The notes: generated by a model from the sequence alone, not told the origin. Numbered from the stretch's first letter, positions 20,578 to 29,551 are shown. The stretch is 64,000 nt of DNA from Weissella halotolerans DSM 20190 (GCF_000420365.1 NZ_ATUU01000002.1:124001-188000); one strand, 5' to 3'. Made by a program: numbers and translations.

Positions 20578-20583
20578 TATAAT
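20578..20583 (+). promoter_or_regulatory. -10 element of the gntP promoter
   Basis: TATAAT at 20578-20583 lies 32 bp before the start codon. No convincing -35 hexamer is present at the right distance, which suits a regulated promoter. No clear operator was seen. Confidence 0.45.
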
Positions 20584-20615
20584 TGAACAGTTATTTTCTT
20601 TTTTTAGGAGGCATT

Positions 20616-22001
20616 ATGGAATTTTTAATGTTAGCACTAGCAATCGGGGTCCTGTTACTTCTGATTGTTAAGTTCAAAGTCAATACCTTCGTGTCATTGA
20701 TTATTACTGCGTTTGTCTTGGCCTTATTACTAGGAATGAATCCGATGGACATCCCCAACGCCGTTTTGGGTGACCAAGGGGTTGGAAACATCCTCGGATC
20801 AAACTCCGTTATCTTTATTTTTGGTGGTATGATTGGCCGTTTGGTGGCTGATGCTGGTGGTTCATACAAGATTGCCCATACCTTAATTGATTGGTTTGGT
20901 CTTAAGCGTTTACAATGGGCCGTTTTGATTGCTTCTTTCGTCATTGGGATTTCCATGATCTTTGGCGTAGGTATGATCTTATTGATCCCCATTGTGTTCG
21001 CCGTTGCGCTTGAAGCCAAGGTACCCTTGCTCTACCTTGGTATCTCAATGACCGCTGCGCTTTCCTCGGCCCAAGGGTTCTTACCACCACAGCCTGCGCC
21101 TACAGCGGTTGCTACCGCCTTAGGTGCCAACATTGGATTAAACTTGATTCTAGGTTTGATTGTCTCAATTATTACCGCAGTGGTGGCCGGTCCACTATTC
21201 ACTAGGTTGGCCCAAAAGTATGCCCCAGATGCTTTTCAATTTAAAACTGAATTACCAGCAGTGGGTACTGTCAAAGAGTATGACTTAGACAAAGCTCCTT
21301 CTTTCTGGCTTTCAGTCTTAACCTCTGTTTTCCCACTAATCTTTATGATTATCGCGACAATCTACAAGATGGTTTATACAGGTGGTGTTACACCCAAAAA
21401 CCCATCCATGTTAGATTCTGTCATTGAATTCATGGCCAACCCAGCGGTAGCCATGACCATCTCTTTGATTTTTGCAATCTTTTCGATGGGTGTCTTCCAA
21501 AAGCGGACGATGGCCCAAGTTAATGAGTCAATGACTGAAGCAATTAACGCCGTTGCTGGAATCTTGTTAATTGTTGGTGGTGGTGGTGCCCTGCGTGGTG
21601 TCCTGGTAACCAGTGGTTTCTCTGACACAGTTGCAAAGCTCTTTAGTGCCAACGGTGCTATGTCCCCCGTAACGCTAATCCTCTTTGCCTGGTTCGTAAC
21701 TGCCATCTTGCGTGTGTCTGTTGGTTCTGCTACCGTGGCTGGTATTACGGCTGCCGGAATCTTTACCGCCGTCGTTGCTAGCCAAGCTGGTTCTGATCCT
21801 ATTCTACCAGTGTTGGTTGCGCTTGCCATCGGTGCGGGTTCCTTAGTCTTCTCGCATGTCAATGACGCTGGTTTCTGGATTTTCAAAGAATTCTTTGATC
21901 TATCCATCAAACAAACGTTCCAAATCTGGACCGTTATGGAAACATTACTGTCCTTCACTGGTCTGTTAGTCGTTGTTATTATGGCCATTGTCTTACTTTA
22001 A
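20616..22001 (+). CDS. gntP: GntP family gluconate:H+ symporter
   Basis: A 461-residue polytopic membrane transporter (about 12 helices) of the GntP family, importing gluconate or a related sugar acid with protons. Recognisable are the GGMIGRLVADAGG segment, FLPPQPAPTAVA, GGGGALRGVLVTSGF and the C-terminal SHVNDAGFWIFKEFF, all characteristic of GntP. I start at the ATG 20616-20618 because AGGAGG lies 5 bases upstream; a longer frame would include that site. No gluconate kinase is adjacent, although an FGGY kinase exists at 44.2 kb in a different unit. Confidence 0.9.
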   Translation: MEFLMLALAIGVLLLLIVKFKVNTFVSLIITAFVLALLLGMNPMDIPNAVLGDQGVGNILGSNSVIFIFGGMIGRLVADAGGSYKIAHTLIDWFGLKRLQWAVLIASFVIGISMIFGVGMILLIPIVFAVALEAKVPLLYLGISMTAALSSAQGFLPPQPAPTAVATALGANIGLNLILGLIVSIITAVVAGPLFTRLAQKYAPDAFQFKTELPAVGTVKEYDLDKAPSFWLSVLTSVFPLIFMIIATIYKMVYTGGVTPKNPSMLDSVIEFMANPAVAMTISLIFAIFSMGVFQKRTMAQVNESMTEAINAVAGILLIVGGGGALRGVLVTSGFSDTVAKLFSANGAMSPVTLILFAWFVTAILRVSVGSATVAGITAAGIFTAVVASQAGSDPILPVLVALAIGAGSLVFSHVNDAGFWIFKEFFDLSIKQTFQIWTVMETLLSFTGLLVVVIMAIVLL

Positions 22002-22017
22002 CCATTAAAATCATTAA

Positions 22018-22086
22018 AAACCGCAGCCTTTACAGTGTACTCTAAGTTATCATAACTTGAGGTCCACACCGTAGGACTGCGGTTTT
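22018..22086. terminator. Terminator between gntP and the bacteriocin ABC genes
   Basis: AAAAACCGCAG and CTGCGGTTTTTT bracket a long, partly paired stem with an inner AAGTTATCATAACTT hairpin. A and T runs on each side suggest bidirectional action for the convergent genes. Confidence 0.75.
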
Positions 22087-22704
22087 TTATCTTATTATTT
22101 GTTCATCTTGAATAGTGACTACCTCATCAACCGCTTGATACACGGCTGGGTCATGACTAGCAATAATCAAGACTGTACTTGGTGATACTAATTTCAACAA
22201 AATGCTAATGATATCAGCCCCAGTTCGACTATCCAGGGCCCCGGTAGGTTCATCAGCTAAAATAACCTTGGGCTTTTTTAACATTAGGCGCGCAATGGCT
22301 ACCCGTTGCGCTTCGCCCCCCGATAATTCGTATACGTACCGTTTCAAATAGGACGCATTTAACCCTACTTGTTCAAGAATAGTCACATCCTTAGCTTGAA
22401 AACCAGCAATCTTTAAATTAGCTTGAACCGTTTGGTTTTCCAATAAAGCATAATTTTGAAATACATAACCTAGGTACCGACGAAAATACATGCTCTCTTT
22501 TAAGTGCCAAATATCCTGGCCCTCAATCAGCACTTGTCCAACATCTGGTCGTTCTAAACGGCCTAGCATGTTAAGCAAGGTAGTTTTGCCACTTCCTGAA
22601 GGTCCTGTAAGGGCGTAACTCCGTTGGCGTTCAAAACAAGTTGAAAAATTTTGATAAAGTGCTTTCCCAGCAAAAGATTTACTCACATTTTTTAGTTCAA
22701 TCAT
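22087..22704 (-). CDS. ABC transporter ATPase, lactococcin 972 type
   Basis: A 205-residue ATP-binding protein. Walker A is [14 protein letters not shown], the Q-loop [12 protein letters not shown], the ABC signature [14 protein letters not shown] and Walker [13 protein letters not shown]. Short length and the MacB/LolD-like sequence match the ATPase that accompanies lactococcin-972-like bacteriocins, involved in export or self-immunity. Its start overlaps the stop of the large permease gene by 4 bp, so the two are translationally coupled. It is the last gene of the bacteriocin operon. Confidence 0.85.
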   Translation of the reverse strand: MIELKNVSKSFAGKALYQNFSTCFERQRSYALTGPSGSGKTTLLNMLGRLERPDVGQVLIEGQDIWHLKESMYFRRYLGYVFQNYALLENQTVQANLKIAGFQAKDVTILEQVGLNASYLKRYVYELSGGEAQRVAIARLMLKKPKVILADEPTGALDSRTGADIISILLKLVSPSTVLIIASHDPAVYQAVDEVVTIQDEQIIR

Positions 22705-24680
22705 AAAATATCATTGTTTCCTTTTAATACGGTGGTCAACTGCTGGCTAAAACGCCAATGAACCAGTAATAGTAAGCTTACCGTCATTAGGCCATATATT
22801 CCGCCCAAGGCTAACAGCAGCCACTGATTAAGCCCTTGATGATGAGCTAAGAGAAACAACATGCCTAATCCAGTTAGTAAGGGTGCCACTAATTTCAATA
22901 GTGGTTGCTTGCTACTTGCCCTAAACAGACGGTACAACATGATGGCACGTAGTTGTACTTCGTATCGACAGCCCAGATAGTGGTAAAGGGTAAAGGCTTG
23001 AATTATAAATAAGATTATCCCAGCCATTTGGATACCAACTAAGCGATTCTTAGCATGTTGTAGGGCTAGCTCAGCAGTCTGCGCTACATTTTCATAATCA
23101 GTCATATCACGATCTAATCCGCTTCGTGACCCATGCTTCTGAATGAGAGCCTGCTTAAAAAGGGCTTGCTGTGACACTGTTGATCCTAACGTGGTCCCTT
23201 CTGCAAATCGGTCTAATTTCTCAAAATGCAAAAGAACAAAAATCGGATTCTTTATGATTGAGCTCCTTTGTCCCGATGTTTCTTGATTAGCCTGATTGAA
23301 GGTAAAGAGTTTTCGTTTCTCCTTCAATACAACTACTTGGAAATCACTTGACCGTAATCCAGTATGACTAAACCATTCAGTTAGGACCAGATCTTTAATC
23401 ATATCTTCCTGATAGCGCACATCTGCTGGTAAGTAAATGGTAATGGGCGCTGACCCGGTTACTTTAGGGTAGGTATACTGTTGCCCTAGCCGGCTATTTT
23501 TTATTTGGAACCCCCGATTGCCATAGATAAGGCGCTTAGCCAGTCTCAGCTCTTCCTTGGACTGTTGTTTTGGATCTGGTACCAATGCCAAGCGACTAGC
23601 ACTAGCATAAACTAGTTCGTCACCAGTGAAACGCTTTAAAAACCGCCAATGCTGGTGTTCATTCGTTTTTACGAACTGAGCATCAATTTCATGACTATTA
23701 GCGTCCATGTGGGTACTTTCTCGGTCTCGCCAGGTGATTTTAGCAAAATTCGCAACCTGACGCCAACAGCTTAATTCTTGTAGTTGTCTCGTCACCTGCT
23801 GTCCCGTATTCAAGCCTGCCTCGGCTGCAACTAAAACTAGAAAACTGGCAACTAGAATTCCTAAAAGCCAAGTATTGCCCAACAGTGCAGAATAGGTGCG
23901 GTTCTTCATAACAGCCACTGGTTTTAAGACTTTAATAACCGCAGTAAAAAAGACATTAACCATGATAATGATGACCGCTAACAGACCAGTCAACACTAGC
24001 TCTTGTAAGGCAAAGGCTTTCCCCAATAAGGTCCACTGTCCACCATCCACTCCTAGGACCACGATGGCCAGACAGCCGCTTGTTGCTACAAGTAAAAAGC
24101 CAAGCTCCTGCCCTAAGTTCATCCAACTATGCCGTGCTAGGCCCCCAAGACTACGGGCTAACATAGCTGCCTTAAGTTGTCGTACTTTTAAAGCCAGTAG
24201 AGACAAGGCAAAGGTAAGTAAGAGAGCCCAGACGGCTACAGAGCGTTCGTTCCCAAATAAAAAATCTGCCACAATTAACTGCCATGGTAAGGCGGCTACC
24301 TTAACATCTAAGCCAAGCTGCTGCAGTTGTTTTGCAAATGATGGGCCGGGAAGTTTGGTCAGATAATACATCCCATTTACTGAACTTGTTACTAAGGCTG
24401 CTGGCACTTGCTGACTAAGAACCGTCTTAGACAGACAGGGATAGGTTAGCTTCCCCTTGGTATCAATGACGGGCTTATAAATAGCTAAGTGGTGTTGCTT
24501 GGCCAACCTACCTAATTGCTGATAAAGCGCTACTTTAGACTGGTGCTTAGTTACCTGACTGACATTCATGGCAGCCTCAGCCGGTACCTTCACGTCACTG
24601 CCAAATTCCTTAACCTCACTTAAGCCTAGGCCGGAAAACAATATGACCATGACCGTAATTAACAGACCTTTAACTTTCAT
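22701..24680 (-). CDS. Bacteriocin-associated integral membrane protein (DUF1430-like permease)
   Basis: A 659-residue membrane protein with one N-terminal helix, a cluster of helices at about 150-295, a large extracytoplasmic region (about 300-540) and a further set of helices at the C-terminus. This arrangement, and its place between a lactococcin-972-like peptide and a short ABC ATPase, fit the bacteriocin-associated putative immunity membrane proteins with a DUF1430 region. It would act as permease partner of the ATPase, giving export or immunity. Domain assignment is by context and topology more than by a clear motif. It starts 31 bp after the bacteriocin stop. Confidence 0.8.
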   Translation of the reverse strand: MKVKGLLITVMVILFSGLGLSEVKEFGSDVKVPAEAAMNVSQVTKHQSKVALYQQLGRLAKQHHLAIYKPVIDTKGKLTYPCLSKTVLSQQVPAALVTSSVNGMYYLTKLPGPSFAKQLQQLGLDVKVAALPWQLIVADFLFGNERSVAVWALLLTFALSLLALKVRQLKAAMLARSLGGLARHSWMNLGQELGFLLVATSGCLAIVVLGVDGGQWTLLGKAFALQELVLTGLLAVIIIMVNVFFTAVIKVLKPVAVMKNRTYSALLGNTWLLGILVASFLVLVAAEAGLNTGQQVTRQLQELSCWRQVANFAKITWRDRESTHMDANSHEIDAQFVKTNEHQHWRFLKRFTGDELVYASASRLALVPDPKQQSKEELRLAKRLIYGNRGFQIKNSRLGQQYTYPKVTGSAPITIYLPADVRYQEDMIKDLVLTEWFSHTGLRSSDFQVVVLKEKRKLFTFNQANQETSGQRSSIIKNPIFVLLHFEKLDRFAEGTTLGSTVSQQALFKQALIQKHGSRSGLDRDMTDYENVAQTAELALQHAKNRLVGIQMAGIILFIIQAFTLYHYLGCRYEVQLRAIMLYRLFRASSKQPLLKLVAPLLTGLGMLFLLAHHQGLNQWLLLALGGIYGLMTVSLLLLVHWRFSQQLTTVLKGNNDIL

Positions 24681-24711
24681 AAGTTACCATTTTTCTTCAC
24701 TTTTCCCCACT

Positions 24712-25035
24712 TTAAAATCGATACCAACCATAAAAGGCTTTGGCAGTTCCCCAATACCATTTCTTTTGGGCTCCTGCGTAGGCCCAGCCATAGTTGGCAC
24801 GGTCTTTGGCTTTCAGATTACCCCAAGCATCCGTAATTGAGGCTGAACTTCCTAGGCGAATGGGCGCTTTTAACCAATACTGTGAATAGGCATACCCCCG
24901 CTTCGTAATGCCATATTTCCAAATATCAGGAAAGGTTGGATGGGGGTGTCGAACAGCCGCTTGCATAGCCGGAGCGACTAGTCCCGTGGTCGTCATGACA
25001 ATGGCCAATCCCAGTACTAGCTTACCTTTGTTCAT
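24712..25035 (-). CDS. Lactococcin 972-like bacteriocin precursor
   Basis: A 107-residue secreted peptide. A Sec signal (MNKGKLVLGLAIVMTTTG, cleavage likely after PAMQA) precedes an aromatic-rich mature part of about 80 residues. The mature part has the family pattern of W-x-YG near its start, YSQYW, SSASITDAWG, a GWAYAGAQKKW repeat-like segment and a terminal aromatic tail FYGWYRF. Lactococcin 972 blocks septum formation by binding lipid II, and activity here is inferred from family. The AAAGGAGG ribosome binding site is strong. ABC permease and ATPase genes follow directly. The mature peptide has no Cys, so no disulfides or lanthionines. Confidence 0.85.
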   Translation of the reverse strand: MNKGKLVLGLAIVMTTTGLVAPAMQAAVRHPHPTFPDIWKYGITKRGYAYSQYWLKAPIRLGSSASITDAWGNLKAKDRANYGWAYAGAQKKWYWGTAKAFYGWYRF

Positions 25036-25130
25036 CCTATTACCTCCTTTGATTTACCTAGAGACAGTCGTTAACCCTGCAGTGTCAACTGACTATTATC
25101 TTAGCAGGTCAGCGCGCCAGTTTTTGCCAC

Positions 25131-25160
25131 AAAAAAAGGCAAACCCCCATCGTGTTTGCC
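25131..25160 (-). terminator. Intrinsic terminator of the XRE gene
   Basis: GGGCAAACACG and its complement with a seven-T run on the minus strand, right after the regulator stop. It isolates the regulator from the bacteriocin operon. Confidence 0.85.
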
Positions 25161-25166
25161 CTAATT

Positions 25167-25937
25167 TCAATCATCTTCATTTGTACCCACTGTACCCACC
25201 ATTAACCCAGTTAACGTTAAGGTCGCTAAATGATCGTACAATCCCTGCACTTCTTTCAGGGTGGCTAGATAAGTACCACCAAACCAATTTGCTAACAGCG
25301 TTTTTAACAGTGCAGTTAAAAAAAGAAGTTGCCACCGTTGTGCCAATTCACCTTGGTTAGCTGATAAACAGAAGTTGGCCCACTGTTGACAAGCTTGACC
25401 AATAAACTGGGACCATTCAGGCTCTAACTCATGTTCTAAATAAAAAAACTGCAAAAGGCGCCCATGACCGCAGACCACCGGCAAAAACACATCCCGGATC
25501 CTATTTTGTCCCGCCGTAGTGGCTACCAGGTCACGATCAATACGCCCTTTTGTTTCTTCCATCAACCTCCGCCAAAAGTGGTGATGATCATCTAATGGGC
25601 GTTGGGCCAGTACCGGCTCATGCTGACTAGCCCACTGATGGATAGCCGTCTGCGTTGGGCGTACCTTTTCATGTATAAGCAACTGCATGAAACCTTCCCA
25701 ATACAAATGGTTTACCTTCCCTTGGCTAAGGGAAGAACCACCATGTGATTCTTGAATAAGTGTCGTTAAATCAATCCCAAAACGTTCCGTTAGCCTTAAA
25801 AGGAAGGCTAAATCTGGCGCTCTTAAATCCCGTTCATAATTGGAGATAACTTGTCGACTGACAAAGAGTTCGTCGGCAAAGGCCGCCTGACTCATTCCTA
25901 ATGATGACCGCAGTTTTTTAATTTGTTTACCCAACAT
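25167..25937 (-). CDS. XRE family regulator with long C-terminal domain
   Basis: A 256-residue protein. The N-terminal XRE HTH is KQIKKLRSSLGMSQAAFADELFVSRQVISNYERDLRAP. The remaining 190 residues are helical and rich in Trp, Gln and His, and I do not recognise them. Lying just upstream of the lactococcin-972-like operon on the same strand, it may control that operon; this is inference, and a terminator separates them. The overall plan (HTH plus helical sensor) is shared with Rgg-type regulators, but the C-terminal part shows no evident match. Confidence 0.8.
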   Translation of the reverse strand: MLGKQIKKLRSSLGMSQAAFADELFVSRQVISNYERDLRAPDLAFLLRLTERFGIDLTTLIQESHGGSSLSQGKVNHLYWEGFMQLLIHEKVRPTQTAIHQWASQHEPVLAQRPLDDHHHFWRRLMEETKGRIDRDLVATTAGQNRIRDVFLPVVCGHGRLLQFFYLEHELEPEWSQFIGQACQQWANFCLSANQGELAQRWQLLFLTALLKTLLANWFGGTYLATLKEVQGLYDHLATLTLTGLMVGTVGTNEDD

Positions 25938-26180
25938 CCCTTTTAGTTCCTTATCTCTAACTTGTTTTTTAGCCTAGCAAATGAACATCCACACAACAAG
26001 TCTGCACATCAAACTAACCAACCTTAATGAAAGCCGCTGACCTAACTTTTTACGTACTAGCCTTTACTAATCACTTCAGTCGCCTAAGCCACCCCACTAA
26101 TAAAGACTCTTTACTGACCGAACCTTATTCTATTAGTGACATGATGACTATTCTTACCGGCCTTAATAGTTAACACTACA
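25938..26180. other. Intergenic stretch without recognised features
   Basis: Upstream region of the XRE gene. No open frame with a ribosome binding site, and no repeat or strong hairpin before the hsp20 terminator. Confidence 0.5.
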
Positions 26181-26210
26181 AAAAAAGGACTAACGTCACC
26201 GTTAGTCCTT
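26181..26210 (-). terminator. Intrinsic terminator of hsp20
   Basis: AAAGGACTAACGGTGACGTT continues to its complement (stem AGGACTAACG/CGTTAGTCCT) with a following T run on the minus strand, about 25 bases after the stop codon. Confidence 0.88.
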
Positions 26211-26235
26211 TACTTTCGTAGATCCACGTTTAGTC

Positions 26236-26664
26236 TTACTGGATATCGATATTATTTACTTGTGCTTCGTCAGCCTTAGGCAAGGTAACGGTTAAAATAC
26301 CGTTCTCATAAGAAGCCTTAATGTCATCAATCGCCACATGTGGTAGAACGTAAGAACGACTCATAGCACCATAATAGCGCTCTGACAGTACTGCCTTACC
26401 ATCATCATCCTTTGTTTCCTCTTGACTCTCCCGCTTAACGGCGATGCTCAATGTGTCATCTTGGTACTTCAACCCAATATCACTCTTTTGTAGACCGGGC
26501 AACTCAGCCGTTACCACATAATCGTTATCAGTTTCTTTAATATCGGTCTTAAAAGACATATTCGAATCACCAGCCACGTTAGTCACTGGCTCAAAGAAAG
26601 CCTCACTTAAAGCATCCAACAAAGGTGCACGTCCACCACGATAAAAATTCATTTCATTAGCCAT
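26236..26664 (-). CDS. hsp20: Hsp20 family small heat-shock protein
   Basis: A 142-residue alpha-crystallin-domain chaperone that holds unfolding proteins. The domain runs from about residue 40: KETDNDYVVTAELPGLQKSD, then RYYGAMSRSYVLP and the closing YENGILTVTLPK, the signature of the family. The C-terminal I-x-I anchor is present as NIDIQ. Control by HrcA is indicated by a near-perfect CIRCE over the promoter. Confidence 0.93.
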   Translation of the reverse strand: MANEMNFYRGGRAPLLDALSEAFFEPVTNVAGDSNMSFKTDIKETDNDYVVTAELPGLQKSDIGLKYQDDTLSIAVKRESQEETKDDDGKAVLSERYYGAMSRSYVLPHVAIDDIKASYENGILTVTLPKADEAQVNNIDIQ

Positions 26665-26779
26665 AATTAACTACCTTCCCTTCATAAATATTACTAAGTA
26701 ACAATCCAATTCAGGGGGTGAGGAGGAAAGCAACCTATCGCTTACTTTCCTTTAGTTCCCTCATCTCTTTACAATTCTT

Positions 26780-26820
26780 ATTGTAGCATATAATTAGCAC
26801 TTGTCAAGTTAGAGTGCTAA
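26780..26820 (-). promoter_or_regulatory. hsp20 promoter with CIRCE operator
   Basis: TTAGCACTT (26794-26802), nine bases, GAGTGCTAA (26812-26820): CIRCE with one mismatch. On the minus strand, -35 TTGACA (26802-26807) and an extended -10, TGC then TACAAT (26780-26785), are 16 bp apart. The CIRCE therefore covers the -35 box. Confidence 0.9.
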
Positions 26821-26822
26821 TA

Positions 26823-26927
26823 TCAATCATTTAATTTGGCCATGTAGTTTTCTAGCAGGCAAAGACCCGCTATACCCAATAGGGTTAGGCCTAACAGTCC
26901 TTTTAAAATGGGATGGGTTCTTTTCAT
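26823..26927 (-). CDS. 34-residue single-helix membrane peptide
   Basis: Short open frame with a proper AAAGGAGA site 9 bases before the ATG at 26925-26927. The product starts MKRTHPILKGLLGLTLLGIA, continues GLCLLENYMAKLND, and has one hydrophobic helix of about 18 residues with a basic N-terminus. It begins 17 bp after the oleate hydratase stop on the same strand and ends 3 bp before the hsp20 CIRCE. No family recognised. Reality rests on the ribosome binding site and membrane-like composition. Confidence 0.5.
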   Translation of the reverse strand: MKRTHPILKGLLGLTLLGIAGLCLLENYMAKLND

Positions 26928-26943
26928 CAGTCCAGTCTCCTTT

Positions 26944-28617
26944 TTACCTAAACATCGTCTTAGTGGCTCGCAAAAGGACCCGCGGATCCTTTTCATAATG
27001 GTGAACGGGGGTCATTTCACTCAGTGGAATGCCTAAGAAGGTATACACAGCCCGCTGAGCAGCTCGTATTGAATACTGTTCCGTGAAGACCATATCAAAG
27101 GATTGTTCAGCAAATTGACTGACAAAGGCCAAATTACGACTATGGTCAGGCACTACCTTTGGTCGATCACCAACAGCGCGTTGATTAAACAATGCAGAGG
27201 CATAAGGCATCCAGACTGGCACTACATTGACGACCGAATCCATTATTTCGTCATGGTGGTTAGCGACATTATCATTGCTTTGGTCGGTTTGCGCTAGGTG
27301 ACCCAAAAATTCCTCGAGGATTTCTCGGCCTGTCATATCTTTAATCGGCTTATCGACATAATCACCATTGCGGCGTGGATACATAAAATAGCCCCAGAAA
27401 ATTGTTTCATTTGGCTTTTGCACATGGAAATGTGGCTGATGGGCTACTACGATTGACATCAGCCCCCGACTGTCAATCCAAGTATTTAATGCATTCCCGG
27501 GTGCTTGTTGGGTAATGCGGGCAATTTGATCAAGCAAGTAATGATTATCTAAAGTAACGGTGAAACTCATCCACTCACTTTGCGAACGATCACCAAAGAA
27601 CTTATCAGGATGTCCTAAATCATAAAAACGACTCGCTGCTTGTTTCCAGAGTTGAGCACTAGGCGCATACTCCATATTTTCAGTAATTGGCGTATCTAAA
27701 TCACCAATAGAAGATGAATCCGTAATGGCACCGTTTGTATCAAAGACCAAGTCATCTGGACGTAAATCTAAGTGTCCTTTGGTTCCCGTTTTAACATCTT
27801 CATAATGTAGGCCTGTCACGATAATGTCATCTTGCAAAGGCGTTTGATCAAAATCGAACGCCGTCACCTTACGATTATTAATAAAGTGAACACCAAGGTT
27901 TGCCAGATGCTGTCGTAGGGGCAAAATTAGACTCTCATACTGATTGTAGGTGGTACGTGTGACGCCAGCTAAGGTTTGAATTCGACTAAACTCTAAAATC
28001 ATCCGATTCATGTACCGTCGTAATTCCATGGCACTGCTAGCCCGCTTAAAGGCAAAGGTAGTTTGCCACATATACCAAAAGTTAGTCGTAAAGAAGTGGG
28101 GACTATTCTTAAACCACTCTTCAATGCTCATATCATTCAGCGTTTGTTCATCTTTTTCAGGTAGCAACATCAATTTAGTTAATAGAGCGCGATCCTTATT
28201 TGAAAATTGCATGTGGCGATAATTATTAGCATTCGGTCCAATCCGAGGGCCCTGTCGATCAATTAACCGTGCCACATCATGTGTTGGATGAGCATGATCA
28301 AAGTCCAAAATTTCCTCAGTCACACTCTTATCCGGGCTATCCAAAGAAGGCACATCAGCAAAAAGATCCCACAAATTTTCATATGTCTCTTCATTGAGCA
28401 TTCGACCACCCTTGGTTAAATAACCCCGGTGGTTGGCTAATTCAGCATTAGCATATTCCTTCTGGTAATCCGCCACTGGTGCACCATCATTAGCGCCATG
28501 CGTGTCTAGACCCATAATGGTAATCTGATCACCTGACCAGCCCCCATCACGAATGAGATATAGAGCAGCGGCTAAATTACCGATACCAGCACCAATCATA
28601 TACGCTTGTTGTTTCAT
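26944..28617 (-). CDS. Oleate hydratase (10-hydroxystearate-forming)
   Basis: FAD-dependent fatty-acid hydratase of the MCRA family, 557 residues, adding water to the cis-9 double bond of oleic and linoleic acid, thought to detoxify unsaturated fatty acids. The FAD-binding motif GAGIGNLAAALYLIRDGG is at the N-terminus. Also typical are GGRMLNEETYENLWDLF, the WMWQTTFAFKRASSAMELRRYMNRM segment (split over the central domain) and the C-terminal FTEQYSIRAAQRAVY. I start at the ATG 28615-28617 behind AAAGGAGG, removing ten residues of a longer frame. A cre-like site lies upstream, suggesting catabolite control. Confidence 0.9.
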   Translation of the reverse strand: MKQQAYMIGAGIGNLAAALYLIRDGGWSGDQITIMGLDTHGANDGAPVADYQKEYANAELANHRGYLTKGGRMLNEETYENLWDLFADVPSLDSPDKSVTEEILDFDHAHPTHDVARLIDRQGPRIGPNANNYRHMQFSNKDRALLTKLMLLPEKDEQTLNDMSIEEWFKNSPHFFTTNFWYMWQTTFAFKRASSAMELRRYMNRMILEFSRIQTLAGVTRTTYNQYESLILPLRQHLANLGVHFINNRKVTAFDFDQTPLQDDIIVTGLHYEDVKTGTKGHLDLRPDDLVFDTNGAITDSSSIGDLDTPITENMEYAPSAQLWKQAASRFYDLGHPDKFFGDRSQSEWMSFTVTLDNHYLLDQIARITQQAPGNALNTWIDSRGLMSIVVAHQPHFHVQKPNETIFWGYFMYPRRNGDYVDKPIKDMTGREILEEFLGHLAQTDQSNDNVANHHDEIMDSVVNVVPVWMPYASALFNQRAVGDRPKVVPDHSRNLAFVSQFAEQSFDMVFTEQYSIRAAQRAVYTFLGIPLSEMTPVHHYEKDPRVLLRATKTMFR

Positions 28618-28684
28618 ATGGGCCTCCTTTGACCTTGACCATGACAACTTTTACATGTCAAAGATAACGCCAAAGGATAAATAA

Positions 28685-28698
28685 TGCAAGCGCTTTAA
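28685..28698 (-). promoter_or_regulatory. cre-like site upstream of oleate hydratase
   Basis: TGCAAGCGCTTTAA matches the catabolite-responsive element consensus TGNAARCGNWWWCA at all but one position. It lies about 70 bp before the oleate hydratase start. Confidence 0.45.
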
Positions 28699-28747
28699 AC
28701 GCCTTTATATCAATGGTTTAAGCCGTTAACAAACCTCCTTCTTAAGC

Positions 28748-29452
28748 CTAGTGAACTCGTGGTCCATCAAAAGCAGGATTATAAGCGTGATAGTGTTCGC
28801 CTAGCAAAGGAAGGATGGTTTTGGGCACTGATTCGGCTTTAATAAGGCGTGCCCGATGAACATAAGAACCCTTATGTTCTAACACCAGATAACGGTCTGT
28901 TTTTGTTGGAATCATACCAATCGCCACCTTAATCCATTCCCCACCCCCAAAACGGTCCTCTGGCACCCAAACATCCACTGGTTGTGGAACCTGTCGTTGA
29001 CTGGTGTGCTTGCCATTTTGAGACCGGACTATTTCTTTTTTGGTTGGCACTTTTGCTGGTACCCGGGCATAACTGATTTGCGTGCTAAGAAAGGGATTAA
29101 CGCGATTAAGAACATCAATCTGGTGCGCCCGGCCATAAGCAAACACACTAGCCCCCATTCCGCCAATCACGACTAGCACTAAAACAATCCTTAACCCCCA
29201 CTTACTCAAGCGTTCCCATTTGACGGCATGATCTAGGTGATCTACCAACTGATAGTCATTTTCCTTTAGCAGTTCACTAAGTGATAACCCGTACAAGTCT
29301 GCCAAATCCATTAACGTCGTCACACTAGGATAAACATTATTGTTCTCCCAACGAGAAACGGCCTGCCGACTGACATGTAAGGCTAGTGCGAGATCCGCTT
29401 GCGAATACTTATGGGCTAAGCGAAGCCGCTTTAACTGTTCACCAATATCCAT
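28748..29452 (-). CDS. XRE family regulator with transmembrane helix
   Basis: A 234-residue protein with an N-terminal HTH (GEQLKRLRLAHKYSQADLALALHVSRQAVSRWENNNVYPS), a single transmembrane helix at about 84-108 (LRIVLVLVVIGGMGASVFAYG) and a 120-residue extracytoplasmic part I do not recognise. This membrane-bound XRE layout is common in Lactobacillales. Its position upstream of oleate hydratase on the same strand hints at a link, but none is shown. Confidence 0.82.
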   Translation of the reverse strand: MDIGEQLKRLRLAHKYSQADLALALHVSRQAVSRWENNNVYPSVTTLMDLADLYGLSLSELLKENDYQLVDHLDHAVKWERLSKWGLRIVLVLVVIGGMGASVFAYGRAHQIDVLNRVNPFLSTQISYARVPAKVPTKKEIVRSQNGKHTSQRQVPQPVDVWVPEDRFGGGEWIKVAIGMIPTKTDRYLVLEHKGSYVHRARLIKAESVPKTILPLLGEHYHAYNPAFDGPRVH

Positions 29453-29551
29453 GTTTACTAACTCCTTCTTATCTTTGCTCTTAGCCTAACCAATTTGCCC
29501 TTGAGCAGCAAGCAACTAAAGTGTTACATGCCCTTCATCACAGGTGGACAA

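Noticed and set aside
21374-21988. A 204-codon minus-strand frame
   Set aside because: It lies wholly inside gntP on the opposite strand, with proline- and lysine-rich composition typical of an antisense shadow and no ribosome binding site.
23896-24366. A 156-codon plus-strand frame
   Set aside because: It is antisense to the bacteriocin permease gene and has no recognisable domain or ribosome binding site.
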